Positions 20,436-33,600 of a stretch of 64,000 nt of DNA are shown piece by piece. How positions within the stretch are numbered: the stretch's first letter is position 1; the number at the start of each line of letters is the position of its first letter. The stretch comes from Sitta carolinensis (lineage: Eukaryota > Chordata > Aves > Passeriformes > Sittidae): assembly GCA_032173965.1 (NCBI GenBank), contig CM063290.1, positions 11,247,501 through 11,311,500 on the forward strand. Reading direction: 5' to 3'. The notes below the pieces were generated by a model. That model made no database searches. It was not told the DNA's origin and saw only the letters and a program-made list of their open reading frames with translations. The position numbers and the translations under genes were made by a program.

Positions 20436-23400
20436 TTTTCCCATGCAGTGATTCCGTCCTGGCTTGCTTTCCCTCCACTATTTGAAAATAACTTTTCTCT
20501 TGCACAAAAAAGTAGCCTTTTCCCTTGGCCTCCTCTCATTTACATTCTTAAATCTTTTTAATAGTTTTTTTGCCATTATTTTCAGCTGTATTTTTAAACT
20601 ACAAAGCTGAACATCTGGGCATTGTCTTGGAGTCTGTTCAGCCAGGACAGGCTGGATATTCATGGGCCAGCCCAGTTCATGGCAGAGAGCTCAGCTGCCT
20701 TGCCCCTGCAGCCCAGCCTTAGTGCCAGCACTGAGTCTGTCTCACCACTCCCTCTGCTGTCTCTGGCAGCTGCAGTTCTGCCTCTGGCTCTGCGGAGGAG
20801 GGGAGATACCTGTGCCTGGGGCATGGAAACAGGGACTTGTCCTCCCCACTGATCTGCCCAGGAGAGGGGCCTTGGCAGCTCTCTGCAGCTTTGTGGGGAG
20901 GGAGCACCTCTAGGAGATAGGAAGAGAGCATGGCTGGCTGCTGTTCCTCTAGTGCACAACTCAAGCCCCAAGCCCTGTGAGGCTTTAACCTTGGCAGTTG
21001 CCCTTGGTCAGGATGGTTACTGGGCCAAATCACTTGGAAGACAGGGCAACTCCTTTTTCACATAAGTTGCAGGGGCAAGTTTTAATACCATATCACAAGC
21101 CCATGTCTTGCCTTGACCAACAACTAAAGAGACTTCCATCTCTTACCCCCACTGGCCCATTGTCAGCAGTTCAGTACCTGTGAAGAACCACATAACCCCA
21201 ACAGATGTCTGCTCCAGGGATACCCTAACCAAAAACTCTGCCATGTAGGACTTTGTGTATGGGCAGAATCCTGCTACCTGCATACCCTTGCTTCCAGACT
21301 GTGGCTTACCTAACTGCATGGGCCCCTAAGTGACTTGCAAGGTCTTGCTTGCTGCTGCTTCTCAGGAAATATCCCAATCAGCAGCTAGATTTTATTGTCC
21401 TCGCCTTGTTCCCTCTTCTAATTCTGTCTCTGTCCATTCAGAAGTGTTCATGTTGTTTAAAAGGATCCATAAAAATAACGACATAGATGCTATTTTTTTC
21501 TTTCTTATTTGATAACTTGGCCCAGTGTGCCAACCTCGTCTACCAAGGTTTTATTTTGTAAGGTTTTATTTTTATATTTCATGTAACAGTCAAAATTTCT
21601 ACTCTTGAAAATGCCGTTTTTTTTCTTATGGGCGTTTTCCTTCCATTGCCATTAGAGTAATTATTGTTGCGAAGTGGATGCCTGGTGGGTTTGTAAGAAT
21701 TAGCGCTTTCTACAAACACCCTAGACTAGACACTGCTGCTTGTACCACCTGGTGCACTTGTGAAAAATGGATGGAGAAAAGCTCTGCCAAATCAGAAAGA
21801 GGTTGAGCTTTGTACTGGCTGTGCTTGAGGAAAACTGGTGACTGCAAAAGGCAAGGGGAAATCACTAACTAGGAACTCAGCCCTCCATGGGCCTCTGTAT
21901 GTGACTGTGATGGACTTCCTTGCACTGCAGTTGGCTGATATAGCTTTTGTCTTAACTTAGTCATAGAAGTCATGAAGACCCCGAGCCCTCTGACATTCGA
22001 AGAACCTGTTAATTCAGAAGGGATGCTTGGGAGTATCCAAGTTGTTGGTGTCATTGGTAGTGATAACAAATGTGAGGAAACTCTGGAAGATTTAGTTTGG
22101 AAGCTGGGTAGATCTGAATAACACCTCGGTGCCTCCTCTGTGGAGCTGTAGGATCTCCTTAGTGTCCAGTCAAGCTCTCTGGCCAAGACACCAAGAGACA
22201 AGAGGCCATGAGAAGGATCCAGGGAGCAGTTCCTGATTCCTTGGATGCCTTTGAGGGGTGCTGAATGCTTTATGGGCTGTTTTGCTCTGTATCCTCTCAT
22301 AATCCTCATCCTTTTTTCTTTCTCCTTACCTTTATTCGTTTGCTATCCCTTGTAAGTGTTTCTCCTGTTTCATTACTCCATAGCCCTTGTGAAAAGGGGT
22401 TTCCTAAGGTTTTGCTAGAAGGGGGAGAGAAATGCTAGGAATGGCAGCTGAGGAAAGCAGCTAGTAAATGGGATAAGAGCAGAGCAATTGTTCATCTTAT
22501 ACATGTTGGGGTCCTCATGCAGCCATACAGATTGGAGACATCCTAGGCAGAGGTTGCATCTGGACTTCTATATTTAGTGAGAAGGGATTCCATGCTCCCA
22601 TTGAAGTCAATGAGAGTTAAGATCATGGATGAACAAGGAGCCACTTTCCTTGGGCAAAGCTTCTCAGCAAAACTTTCCACAGTTTTGCTGAGAGTCAAGA
22701 AGATGCAGCTTGTGTAGGTGAGATGCAAAGTCAGCACCTTTTACATATGATCCTGGAGAGAGGCACAGTGACGTTGATCTCTTAAAAAAACCACTCAGAG
22801 CAATATTTTTTTCCTATGACAGAAAAATGTTTAAGTATCTTGATTTTTTTACATGTCTACTCCTGCCAAGTTTCAGTAGCTTTGCATATGGGTTTGCTCT
22901 GAATTTAATAGCATATTGGAGCCCTTGCTGGGACCCCTGCCCAGGTTGTTTTGGTCCTGTATCCCTTTCTGACTCTGTGCATTAACAAGGCATCCAGCAC
23001 CACGTGGAAAATTCATCTCCTTGAAATCCTGGCACTTCCTAACCTTCCTAGTAGGCTCATCTCAGCAGCAAGAGCTCTCACCACCTCCTCCCCTCCGTCC
23101 AAAGCACAATGGTCTGCAGAAGAGAGGTCAGGTGACCCGGAGGGATCGTGCCTTACACGCAGGGATACTCAATGTCCTCAGCAGGCTGACCTGAGTCACC
23201 TTACTGTGAAACACTGTCTTAATGTGGACTGTGCAGCTTCCTGCAGCAAGAAGCAGTTGTTGTCACAGCAATAGATCCAACAGGTTGATTTCATCTTTTT
23301 TTAAAGAACTTCATGGGTTTGAATTTGGTGGGGTGAGGAAATTATCAGCTGTTAAGGGATAAATGAATTCTCATCATTGCATTTCTCCTCTTGGGGAAGA

Positions 23401-23726
23401 AGGATAGAAGTTACAGATGCTGCAGTCTGCTTCTCTCTCTACAAAAGGGATCTTGTATGTACAGTATTTTTGTATCTCTGCATTCCCACCTATCAGGATT
23501 TGAATCAGGACTGGTAACATTCTCTACTTATGGAAAAAAAATGGGTTGTTATTTTTACAGTGCTAGATGTCTGTTTATTTTGTGCCAAATGACAGCCACT
23601 GTTACATTCTATTGTTTTCATTCAGTTTATTGCTGTTCATCAATGTGTATATTATATATTTTTATTATCAAGGTTTTTATTTTAATTCATATCTATCCTG
23701 TATGCAAACTAACTGTGGATTGCTAA

Positions 23727-23742
23727 TTTATATATATATAAA
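23727..23742 (+). repeat. (TA)n microsatellite within the CCDC50 3' UTR
   Basis: TTTATATATATATAAA is a 16-base self-complementary TA tract in the inferred 3' UTR. Confidence 0.85.
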
Positions 23743-24954
23743 GGGGAGCACTTGGAGACAGTGTGAGGATTCCCCTACTACACTCTCATAATTGAGCACA
23801 GCCAGTCCATGAAACTCATTGTTTCCTTCACAATCTCCTGTGTGTGTGTCCCCTGAGCAGGTGGCTCGTGCTGTCCCTCCTGGCAGCACTGCTGCTTCAG
23901 GGCTGTGTGGGATGCAATAGGAACTGGAGCCCAACTCCCAGCATGGCCTGATGGGTGCCTGAGCCCTGCTGTCCTGGGCCAGGGCGGGTGCTGCAGCAGG
24001 AATGCCCAGCAGGGTGGTGGTATCTCTTTATCTGTCCCCAGCCAGTTGGACAGTTGGTTTTGCTCCAGTCTCCCAAGGTGTTCAGGGCTTAGTTTTGCAG
24101 TTGCTTTGGGAGGTGGGTGTGAGACACAGTTCCTCACATGGAGCACACCATGGGCAGCTTGTCTTCTGTTTGTTGCAGAGGATGGGCATAAACCTGCAGA
24201 GATCCCAGTTTGCTGCACTCAGGCACTCTTGTGGCTGTTCAGCACTGCTGGGGAGGTACTGGCTGTGCTGCACACAGGTGCCACTTGGACTGCCCTGCCC
24301 AGGACAGGCCATGGGACATGGGTTTCACATTCAGGAGCTGCCCAAGCCTCATCTTCTGGGCTGGAGAGACTATCAGCCTCCTCCTCTCCAACACTAGCAC
24401 AGGGCAAGGCGTAGCTGGGCAGTTTGGGCTCTTCAGGACAGTCCCAGAGAGGACAGTGGCACACAGAAATGAGTATTTTCTACTTCATGGTAAACAAGTT
24501 CCACTGTATCAGTGTTCACTCTAAGTAGACTCCATGGTCTGTCTCCAGCTGCATCTGTGCACTGCAATATAGTTAATTGCCTCAGATAAATAACTGCAGT
24601 TGTCTCATGTAGCTCTCCAGGGTAAACTTTCAGCCTGTTGAATCTAAATATTAGCCATGCAATGTGGTGGATTAATTAAAAGGCTTAAATTCCTCAGAGC
24701 TGCAAGTGTATCCTGCATTGTAACAGCTAATCCTTAAATATGAATTGCACACTGACAATAATCTGTCTATGCAAGCCTATTCTTGGTTTTATTGTGACTG
24801 TTCACTCTATAATTTTACCAGGTTTGGCATAGAACTTCTGAATGACATTTAACCAAAGTACCATGTCTGTGTGTGTGTATTAAACATGTTTTGCTTCATA
24901 CTCCTGAACTGTCATCGAATGTAAAGGGAACATTGCCTTGCCCCATTTTTGTTC

Positions 24955-24960
24955 AATAAA
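24955..24960 (+). terminator. CCDC50: Likely main CCDC50 polyadenylation signal AATAAA
   Basis: A canonical AATAAA is followed within about 50 bases by T-rich and GTGTG-like sequence (TTTTGTTATT, CCGTGTGCTTTTC), the usual layout of a cleavage site. It is the first perfect AATAAA I see after the stop codon. Further AATAAA hexamers at 25247 and 25512 could serve a slightly longer form. Confidence 0.65.
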
Positions 24961-25517
24961 CCACTGTATTTTGTTATTCACCACTTCTTCTGTCCCTCCG
25001 TGTGCTTTTCTGGAAACCTAAGTGGGTTACACAAAAGCAGGGGAATATAAGACTTTGTTCCACCCTTTGTTCCTGAAACTTAGCTGCTTCTACCAACAAT
25101 TATGTTCTTCCACTGTAATAGATGTAGCAAACAAACAAATTTGTATTTAATTTGATTATTTTGTCGACAGACAGATGGAAAAACCGCTATGTAATATCTT
25201 GGAAAAGATCTGGACTGTTTCATTTCCTGAGACTGTGATACTGAAAAATAAAGCAGTATGATTATTTGCAAGGATAGGATGCTCTTTCTTATTTCATTAA
25301 CATAGCTTTTAAGTTTGCAAAAAGCCTGCTTGAAGATTCCCTCAGACAACATGTGGTGGGCCAGAGTGCAAAAAGGAAAAATGGCAAATGCCCTGGACTG
25401 ATTGCTGTCTTCAAAGGCATCAGCTGAGGCTGCAGCCACATGCAGCTCAAACAGGAGCAGACCTGATCCCATTGTCATGTCACAAACTCAGTTTATGACT
25501 GACCATTCTGAAATAAA

Positions 25518-28500
25518 GAGGATGTTACAAAATATAAATTCTGGATCTTGCATCCAGTCTGTGAACCTTTCTTAAATGCTATTTACTTTCTTAAATGTTA
25601 TTTACTCCTTTCTCTCTGCTTGCCAAGAGTAAGCACTGCACAGGGGCGTAGAGAGCCCTTTGGCACCCCAGCACAGGATGCACAGGCTTTCCCTCCATGG
25701 ACTAGGGGCTTGGGCTGCACAAGTGAGTGCTCTGACTCCAGCAGAATTCTCTCTTGGGCTGGATTAGGGTCTGTGTCACACCGCTACCCCACTGCTTCCA
25801 AGTGCCTTGATGTCATCTTTACCTTCCACCAGCTGCACCTCAAAGTCCCTTTGGTATTTAGCAGTGAGTGGAAGTAAGAGCAAAATACACGTGGCTGGCA
25901 GGGCAAGTGCCTGATTGTAAAAACAGGGCTCTTGGGAGTGCCAAGAGCTCTACCAACTTACAACCTACGGTAGCCTCTTGTTTGGAGTGACTGTGTCAGT
26001 CTGTTTTCTCTAAAAGGCTTCTTTCATGCCAGCCTTGGCACTTGTTGAAGCACTAGGCTCTGGTGGGAACAGGGCAAGCTGTAGCTCTGAGAAACATCTT
26101 CCACCTGGTGCAGTGATGTGCACATGGAACTGGGTGTGGGGACCACAAAAAGAACAATGAAGAGCCCTTGAGGACTTTTTTCTGTACCAGTGAACTGGTC
26201 TCTGAGTTTCCAAGTTGCATGCAGCACTCAGGCTGTAGGTGTGCCATGGTGGGTGGATCTGTTGTGCCACTGGTGACGGATCAAGGTTTCCCATGTATCC
26301 TCCATCTGTGAAAAAGGTTAAGCCAGTGGAGGTTACTAAGAGTTGCCATTGTGGGGTGCCCAGCAGCCTGCCTGCCCCTTTGGCTGCCTCACAGTGCCCT
26401 GCAAGGTGGGAGTTGCAGGTGGCAGCTGCACTCTCCTGCCTGGGTGCATGTCCAGACCCTCATCTCCCACCCAGCTCCGTCCCCAGCTGCTAGGGGTTCC
26501 CTGCCTGGAACTGGTGCTCCTGTTGTTCAGGCAAATCAGGGCTGCAGTCACCCAGAACCTAAACCAGGTGAGGTATCTGAGGCACAAATGATTTGCTGTA
26601 GTACACATGGTAGGTATGTACCATTCCTAGCTCATTTTACAGAGACCTGGTGGGTTACAACATGCTGGAGGTAGAGACCGTCCCCTCTGCCATGTGAAAC
26701 ACTGGTTTATTCCTGAAACTATTCCTTCTCAATTTCAGTATTGAGCTAAGCTACATTTTTGCACCATCCTGCTAGCAAACAGGTGACAGTTTCTGGCACC
26801 AGTCAGTTATCTCAGTTCTGAGGGACATGTGTCTGTGACTCTGATTTCTACTTTCAGAGACAGTGATCTTTGAACAGTGCCCTGAGTCGATCCTGAATCA
26901 CTCTGGCCAGAATTCCTGTCACAGTTAATGGCAAAAATTAGATTTACTAAGTGAGACCTGGGATCAGGCTACAAACCAAGTTTAAAACAAGCACAGAACT
27001 TGAGTCTGGCAGCTGGGTATTTGTTGAATGTCAGTACTTCCCTGACCCCAGAGAGCCCCAGACAAGCACCCAAGCAGCTCTGCCAAAACCTGCTCCTATT
27101 TCACGTTGCTGCTGAGCAGGAGCTCTGAGTACTAACACCAGTTTTCACAACATCTCCTTTCCCCTGGCACTACTTTTGCTTGGTAATAGCTCCCACCCTG
27201 CCCTCTGCCCCCCAAACAGATCCTCACTGCACCTCAGTGACTCAGCTTGTGGCCTTTTGAACACAAGCACAGCGAGCCCCTGGCTGGTGCTGAGGGCTCG
27301 AAGCGACGCCACACAAGGTTTCTATTTATGTGTAAACAGCGTCATGCTGTGTCACAGGACAAGCTTTTCCTGGCTATTTCAGATTTGAATGGTTTCTCAT
27401 TTTACTGAAAACAGGGTTGACATATGCAGGGTTTAATTGTGAGCCAGAGGAACCCGTGTGTTTCTCACATGGGTTTTTATACCCATGTGAGCAGAAGTGC
27501 ACCAGCATCGCCTTCCCTAAGCTGAGCTTGGAGCTGGGACAGGTTTTGACCCAAGAGTGCTCTACACTGCTGCCTTCCTCCCTTCCTCATCTTCCCCAGG
27601 TACAGGCAGTGTCCAGAGAGTGCTGACATGGCCATCCATGTGCATGGCAACAGAGGGTGCTTGGGGACTGTGAGCTTTGTCCCAGCAAAACTGAAAAGGA
27701 GCTTTAACCAGTGCTGGCAGAGCAGTAGGAGGTGGAATTCGGGGAGAGAATGAGATGCCACATACTCAAGGTTCATTCCCACTACTGGCATGGGCCAGTG
27801 CTGCCACACAGCACCTTATCCCAAAAGGTTCTGCTCAGCCTGACAAGGGACATATAAACCTCACTCAAGCACCTCAGTTGTGTTTTTTTATTTAGTTGTT
27901 AGTTGCTCAAAATTAACAACTGAAACACCGAAGGCCAGCCTGAAGATGCCTGGTAATGTCCAGGGACATCCCTCCCATCAAGCATGCAGGCAAGTCTGGA
28001 GAAAGGGATTCCTTGCAGTCCCCTCTCCTCCAAAGGCAACAGGAGGCACCAAGAACAAGGGTTTCTCAGTGACTTTTCTAGACACACTGTCCTACTGGAA
28101 AAGTCCCCAACCTTAGGCAGTGAGTGCTGTGCACAGCCAGGACTGCCACTGTTGCCACAGGAAATGAGGAAGAGTCGGTGCAGAGCGTCCCACAGGAGGA
28201 GAGGGATGTATTGCTCACACACATTGCTCAGGTGTGCATTGCTGCCACACCTGAGGCAGAGAGGACCCACAGCAGAGTTGCTCCAGTGTGGCCATGCCTA
28301 CAGAGCTGGCAGCAGCTGTGTCCCGTTAACATCCCCAGGGGTAACAGGGACCAGGAGCAGCAGTGCAGGCCTCTGGGGTGGGCAGGTCTCTCTTTGCTAG
28401 AGAAAACTGGAATGGCCTAACAGCAACAGAAAAACAGGTTCTCCTGGTACTTGCTCCACCTGGAAGCCAAGCCAGCTTTCCTGATGCCAGTAGTTAAACC

Positions 28501-29850
28501 AGACGTGCCAAGGTGCACATTAATGCCAGCTTGTCTCATCCACAAGGATGCTGAAACAACCAGCCAAAGCTGACCCCACCTGGCCCTGCTGTTTTCTGTT
28601 TTCTGCTTTTAGCTGTGGAAATACCACAGCCCTTTATGGGTCCAGGCTGATAGCAGTGGCTTCTGTTGGAAGCAGGTAAGCCAGGAAGGGATGGTTTTCT
28701 TTTCTGTGGGACACAGTGGTAGCTGGTCTTGGGAAGGTGGCTGCTTGAAGTCAGGATGCCCTGATTGACAGGACCCCAGCACCAGCTGTAATTTAGAAAT
28801 CACTTTGCACTCAGCTGAAGATTTTAATTTCTCTAAATATTCTCCTAATTTCATGAACTTCAGCTGTGCAAATAGAGCACATGTTCCCTAGGACAGAAGG
28901 AGAGAAAGACCCCAGGACCAAAGGAAAATGTCACCATATGGGTGGCCAAACCCTGTGGCCCAGTCCAGCCCACCTGAATTTTGAACAAACTCTCAAAATT
29001 AGTTACTAAACCTAAAAATCAGAGCATTGGCAGATCTTGCAGAAAAAAAAAAAAAAACCAAACAACAAAAAATTAAATACCTGTAGTCACCCTTTTAGTG
29101 GGTTACTGGAATGTTTCTAAAAGCAGTACACACCCAGGCAAGAAGCTGGAGGCCTTATTCCTTAAATTGTATTCCTTGGTACCACACAGCCCAGACTGAA
29201 GTTAGTGCTGATTACCTCGAGGTGTGCAGAGCATGGCTCTGTGCAGGTTTTGAGTCCCTCCCAAAGTGGGAGCTGTGTGAGAAAGCCCAGGGCTGCAGCA
29301 TTCCAACCCAGACAAACATTAAAATATCGTGTGGCACTAAAGAGCTTTTGCCTTCAGGTAAAGCTCACCAGAGCTCACACTGATACCTCTGCACTCCCAA
29401 ACTCCCATGGAAATGCTTTGATACCTCTACCCCACACTTACTGGGTGTATTATCAACCAACCTTTGCATTCCTCGCACAAGTGAACGTTACTCAGTTTTT
29501 GTGCTAGCCGTGGTGTGAAGCCCAGTCCTTCCTGGGGAGAATTTTTTTTCCAAAATATCCTTAACAAGGGATGGGAGAAAAGCATGGCAGTTTACCTACC
29601 AAACCAGGTCTTCCTTGAGAAATGAAGAGCTAATTAAAAACAAAGGCTTGAAAATTAAATTGGATTAATATAGAAAAAATTTAATCATTTTCGGGAGAAA
29701 AAAAAAATCAGGAAGGCAGAAAAATGCTTTATTATACTTTTAAGTGTTTATTATTGCCCGTGTGCTCCAGCAGCATTCCATTTTATCCCAGGGCTCTCTC
29801 TAGTGGCCAGAAAGAAAAGGCTGGATGGGCGCTCAGCGGCGGCAGCGCTG
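25518..29850. other. Intergenic sequence downstream of CCDC50
   Basis: No exon, RNA gene or clear transposon was recognised. It includes an A-rich patch at 29043-29090 and the hairpin at 27464. Confidence 0.6.
27464..27491 (+). repeat. Perfect 11-base inverted repeat, 6-base loop
   Basis: CTCACATGGGT (27464-27474) and ACCCATGTGAG (27481-27491) are exact reverse complements around TTTTAT. The stem does not extend convincingly outward, so it is short for a microRNA precursor. Confidence 0.9.
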
Positions 29851-29988
29851 CACCTGCCCCGGGAGACACGGACCTGTGTGTGGGTCTAGGGACACGCACC
29901 TGCCCCGGGAGACACGGACCTGTGTGTGGGTCTAGGGACACGCACCTGCCCCGGGAGACACGGACCTGTGTGTGGGTCTAGGGACACC
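29851..29988 (+). repeat. 46-base GC-rich minisatellite, three copies
   Basis: The unit starts CACCTGCCCCGGGAGACACG and includes GGGTCTAGGGACACG. It repeats at 29851, 29897 and 29943, and the copies are identical except at the final junction, where GGGACACCTGCG leads out of the array. The unit length is not a multiple of three, and no gene is evident around it. Near-identity suggests recent expansion or ongoing homogenisation. Confidence 0.95.
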
Positions 29989-30649
29989 TGCGCCCAGGGG
30001 CTGTGGTTTCGGGTGCTGCCAGCCCCCAGCACACGGCAGAGAAGCCACAGCTCCCCTCTCACGGTTGTGCCTCCTGATCGGACCGGAGGAGCACAGGGAA
30101 ATGCAGCCCACACCTCTGGGGTGTGCACAGAGAGGAATAATCCCGGCACAGATGGGTCGATGGTGCTTTTGTCCTGCAGAGTCCTCAGGGTAAAAAATAG
30201 TGCAAGGGGCCTCTGTTGGATGACGGCATTTGAAACCCTCCAGAAGTCGGACTCTGCTGGGCTGAGCATCCCTTTAACAGCTGTGTGGGGGCAGTTATTC
30301 ACTACAGAGCTGTGTCAGGCTGGGCACAGACAGAGCTCACTTTGAGAGCTGTTACTCTGCTTTGCTCCTTTCAACACCCTGCAGCTGGGAACTGACAGCA
30401 GAGAGGATTCCTCCTCTAGGCTGACCAGCAGTCTTTGGAAACCTATATTCCTTTACATTTTTTAATATATATCATTCAGCAGTGTAGGTGGTAGTAGCCA
30501 TTGGCATCTAAATTATTGAGAGCATGCAGGGTGGTATTTAGGCAATTTTCTTATTTACAGTATTGCACACCTGTTTATTTCATTGTAGAAACTGTGCAGC
30601 AAAATGTGGATTTTAATAGTGCTGAATATGTGGTAAAGCCAAACGCCCA

Positions 30650-30656
<7 letters not shown>

Positions 30657-30680
<24 letters not shown>

Positions 30681-30682
30681 AA
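30657..30682 (+). repeat. Poly(A) run, 26 bases
   Basis: A run of 26 A followed by CAAACAAAAACC. No upstream retrocopy or SINE was recognised, so its origin is unclear. Confidence 0.9.
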
Positions 30683-33600
30683 CAAACAAAAACCAAGAAG
30701 CAGAATTGAAGTAATAGAAGCCCCTTTGCCAGTACACAGTGTAATCCAGGGAAGATCGGGGCAGTACTTTTCCCTGGGCTCTTGCCTCAGGCCCAGGGCA
30801 AACTCACTGTGTGATGAGCTGTAAGTAGAGCTGCCAAGACCTCAGCCTTTCAGCCCTGGGGTGGCAGCCACAGGAATGCTGTTCACTACCAATACAACGC
30901 ATCAGCTGCTGGGACATTACGGGGGGAGGGGGGGATTCACTAGTTTTAAGGGATTGTGTGAAGTCTAAACTTCTCAAAGAAGAGGGAGTTCTACTTGACG
31001 AGTAACACAACCACTCACACCCAGCTCCAGCTGGGAACCAGTCTCCACCACCGTCCCCTATAAGCTGTTAATGCCCTGAAGCAACTCCTCCATTTTCTCA
31101 CCAGCCCTTCCCAGCTTGCTCTCCTGAGAATAGGCCTTTTCACACTTGGAAAGACTCTTTCCCATCCTTTTGATGGATTTAGACTTTTCTCTTCTTTTGT
31201 TGTGAAGTGTTTTGGTTTACTCCTCAGGGATTAAAAATTGGCTCTTACATGCTAAAAGGAATTCCCTAGCTTACCTCCCCCATGTTTGTTGTAACTTTTG
31301 GTGTGAAATACTTCAGCCTGTGGTTCAAAAGCAGTAAATGGTTTTCTTGGGCTTGCAGAGCTTTCTGTTTTGAAGAATCTTATCATCCTGTGGTGTGAAT
31401 CCCAGAGAAACCTGTGGCTGCTGCTTTGAAGCTCGAAGTGGCTTTGGGATGTGTGGCACCTCTCTCAGGCTGTACTGAATGCACTCGTGTCAAGCAACCT
31501 GTCTGAAAACTTGGCCTGGCAGCCTCCCCTCCAAGGGGGACAGGAGTGGGTGGCTTCTGCAAAGCAGGAGGGTCTGGGTGGGGTATGGGCTGGTACATAT
31601 CTGCTATAGCAACCTCCTAGTATGTATTTTAAATGTCTTACTGAGCTACCATAATCTGTGGAAGAGAGATGTTCTGTAGCCAAACTACCACGTAGTGCTG
31701 TGAACAGCAGGAAAAAGCACTGAAGGAAACATTTTTCTTGCTAACCCATTCCCTTTTTGCTGAGCATGAAGGCAGGAAAAGCATCACTGCTGTGATGAAA
31801 TCACAGGGAAATTCCCCTCAAAATACTTATCCCACTGTGTTGGTGCTGTACAAACATGAAACAGAAAAGACAAGCCTTACCCCAAATTGCTTGAGGTGCA
31901 CATGTAAGGAAGAGTCAGTCTAGCTATAGAATAGAATAGTATCTTAATAACCCCAGATTTTTCTTCTGTTCTGATTTTGTTTGCTGTCTACAATGGCTTT
32001 TCAGGAGCACAGCTGTATCTATATGCTAAACTCTTGTGGATTTAGACACATCACTATTCCTGCATCTAGTCCTTCTTTAGGGTTTTTTTGTATGCCAGTT
32101 TTTATCCTGTACAGCTTAATTGGGTTCTGTGTTACTGAAAGCTGCTTACTACTTAAAGAGCATTGGAGAGTTGCACTGAAATATTTATGTCCAGTGCATT
32201 ACTTCATTAAGGAAATGATCTAAAATGAATGGAGATTGAATTATGCCCAAAATGCCTATAAAACTGGTTGCTGACTGATTACTTAATGGTTCTCCTGATA
32301 CGTGATGCATTAGAGGTCTCTGTTGCCTTTAATTTTTCATGGGCTGAGCTCAGCCTTGCAGCAACCCCAGACTGCTGGTTAATGGCATTTCCTTGTAACT
32401 AAGCATATTGCTCCTTTTTTTTTCTTTGACATACATGGTGTTTTCATGCTATATGAATTGAAGTGTCAAAGCATGTTTTGTGCTTGAGAATGTATTTGGG
32501 GTCACTAAAGGGATTACTCCCATTCCTGTGCTCAGAAGCCAGCCTGTTCTGAAAACACTGCAGCAGCTCAGGAGAGTCCTTGTGATGTGTTTTGCCTCTA
32601 GCCATATAGAGGTAACTGTCTCAAAAGTACACTGGCTGTGGTAAGAAAACGGTTCGTGGTTAAAAGTGAAAGAACTTAATCTGGTGCTAATCATTCAAAA
32701 GCATATTTGGACAGCAGAGAGCTTTTACCAAACCTTTGTTTTCAGGACTTATAAAAAACTCAATGTGGTCTTCAGTAGCAGAGAATGAGTTCTTCCAGCT
32801 GTGATCAGATAATGCAAGCAGCAATACAAATGTTACAGGATGCAAGGAGCACTATTACAGGCCTTTCAGACACTGCTCTCCTCACTTCCAAGCACACAGC
32901 ATATTCCTTTCTCCTCCTGAATCTTCCTTCCATTTGTTTCATTCCTCAGGATAATTGTGTGCTTCCATGGTGGAGATGCTCCAGCCTGTGTGGGCTGGAC
33001 AGAGCTCAGGGTGAATCTGGGGATGGCAGAGCCCACGACAGTGAGCTGGGACCTGGCAGGTCTGCCTGGCTTGTAACAATTCTGCAGCATCATTCCTGCT
33101 TCTCAGGGCCTGCAGGACCAGCCTGGACAAACCTAGTTGTTCAGGACCTGTGCAGTGCCTGTTTCAATACCTGGGAGGGATTTATTCTCTCACAGACAGT
33201 GGTGGCCTTGTCTTCTGCAGGGCAGGAGTCCTTTGAACCTTCGCTTGCACAAAGGAAAATGTATAGGATTTAGCAAAAATGCCTTTTTATAACCGAAGTT
33301 TCAGCTCTGTTTCCCTTTTGGCCTGTCCCTTAATCTGTCTCATGCACTAGGGAAATCCAATCCTTGCAAAGTTAATTTTATTAATTGATGCTTATTGGAT
33401 TATCTTTCAAATCAAATGAACTTTAGCTGGGTCAGCTGGAAATAAAGAACATGCAGGGACTTAAAAGCAATTCAATTCATTAGTATTACTCTGCTAGTAA
33501 AAAGTAGCTCCTGAAGAGCCCAATTTCCTGAAACACTGGGGATTCCTCTACAGGAAGGACAGTTGTAGCAGAACATGGGGGATCTGGGGCCATCTTCCAG

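Larger units (their letters stand above)
19253..24980 (+). other. CCDC50: CCDC50 3' untranslated region (inferred extent)
   Basis: This is about 5.7 kb of continuous sequence with no open frame of note, between the CCDC50 stop codon and a canonical AATAAA at 24955 followed by a T/GT-rich stretch. Mammalian CCDC50 also has a multi-kilobase 3' UTR. The interval has T-rich, AU-rich-element-like patches near 21540-21600 and 23640-23740. A Pumilio-type octamer lies at 20428. Earlier weak ATTAAA signals (near 24675 and 24886) could give shorter ends. The end point is inferred; RNA reads would settle it. Confidence 0.7.

Noticed and set aside
30480..30720. Possible retroposed copy ending in poly(A)
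   Set aside because: No target duplication or recognisable source sequence.
32785..33273. 162-codon + strand open frame
   Set aside because: No recognisable domain, mixed composition typical of random translation, no splice or promoter context.
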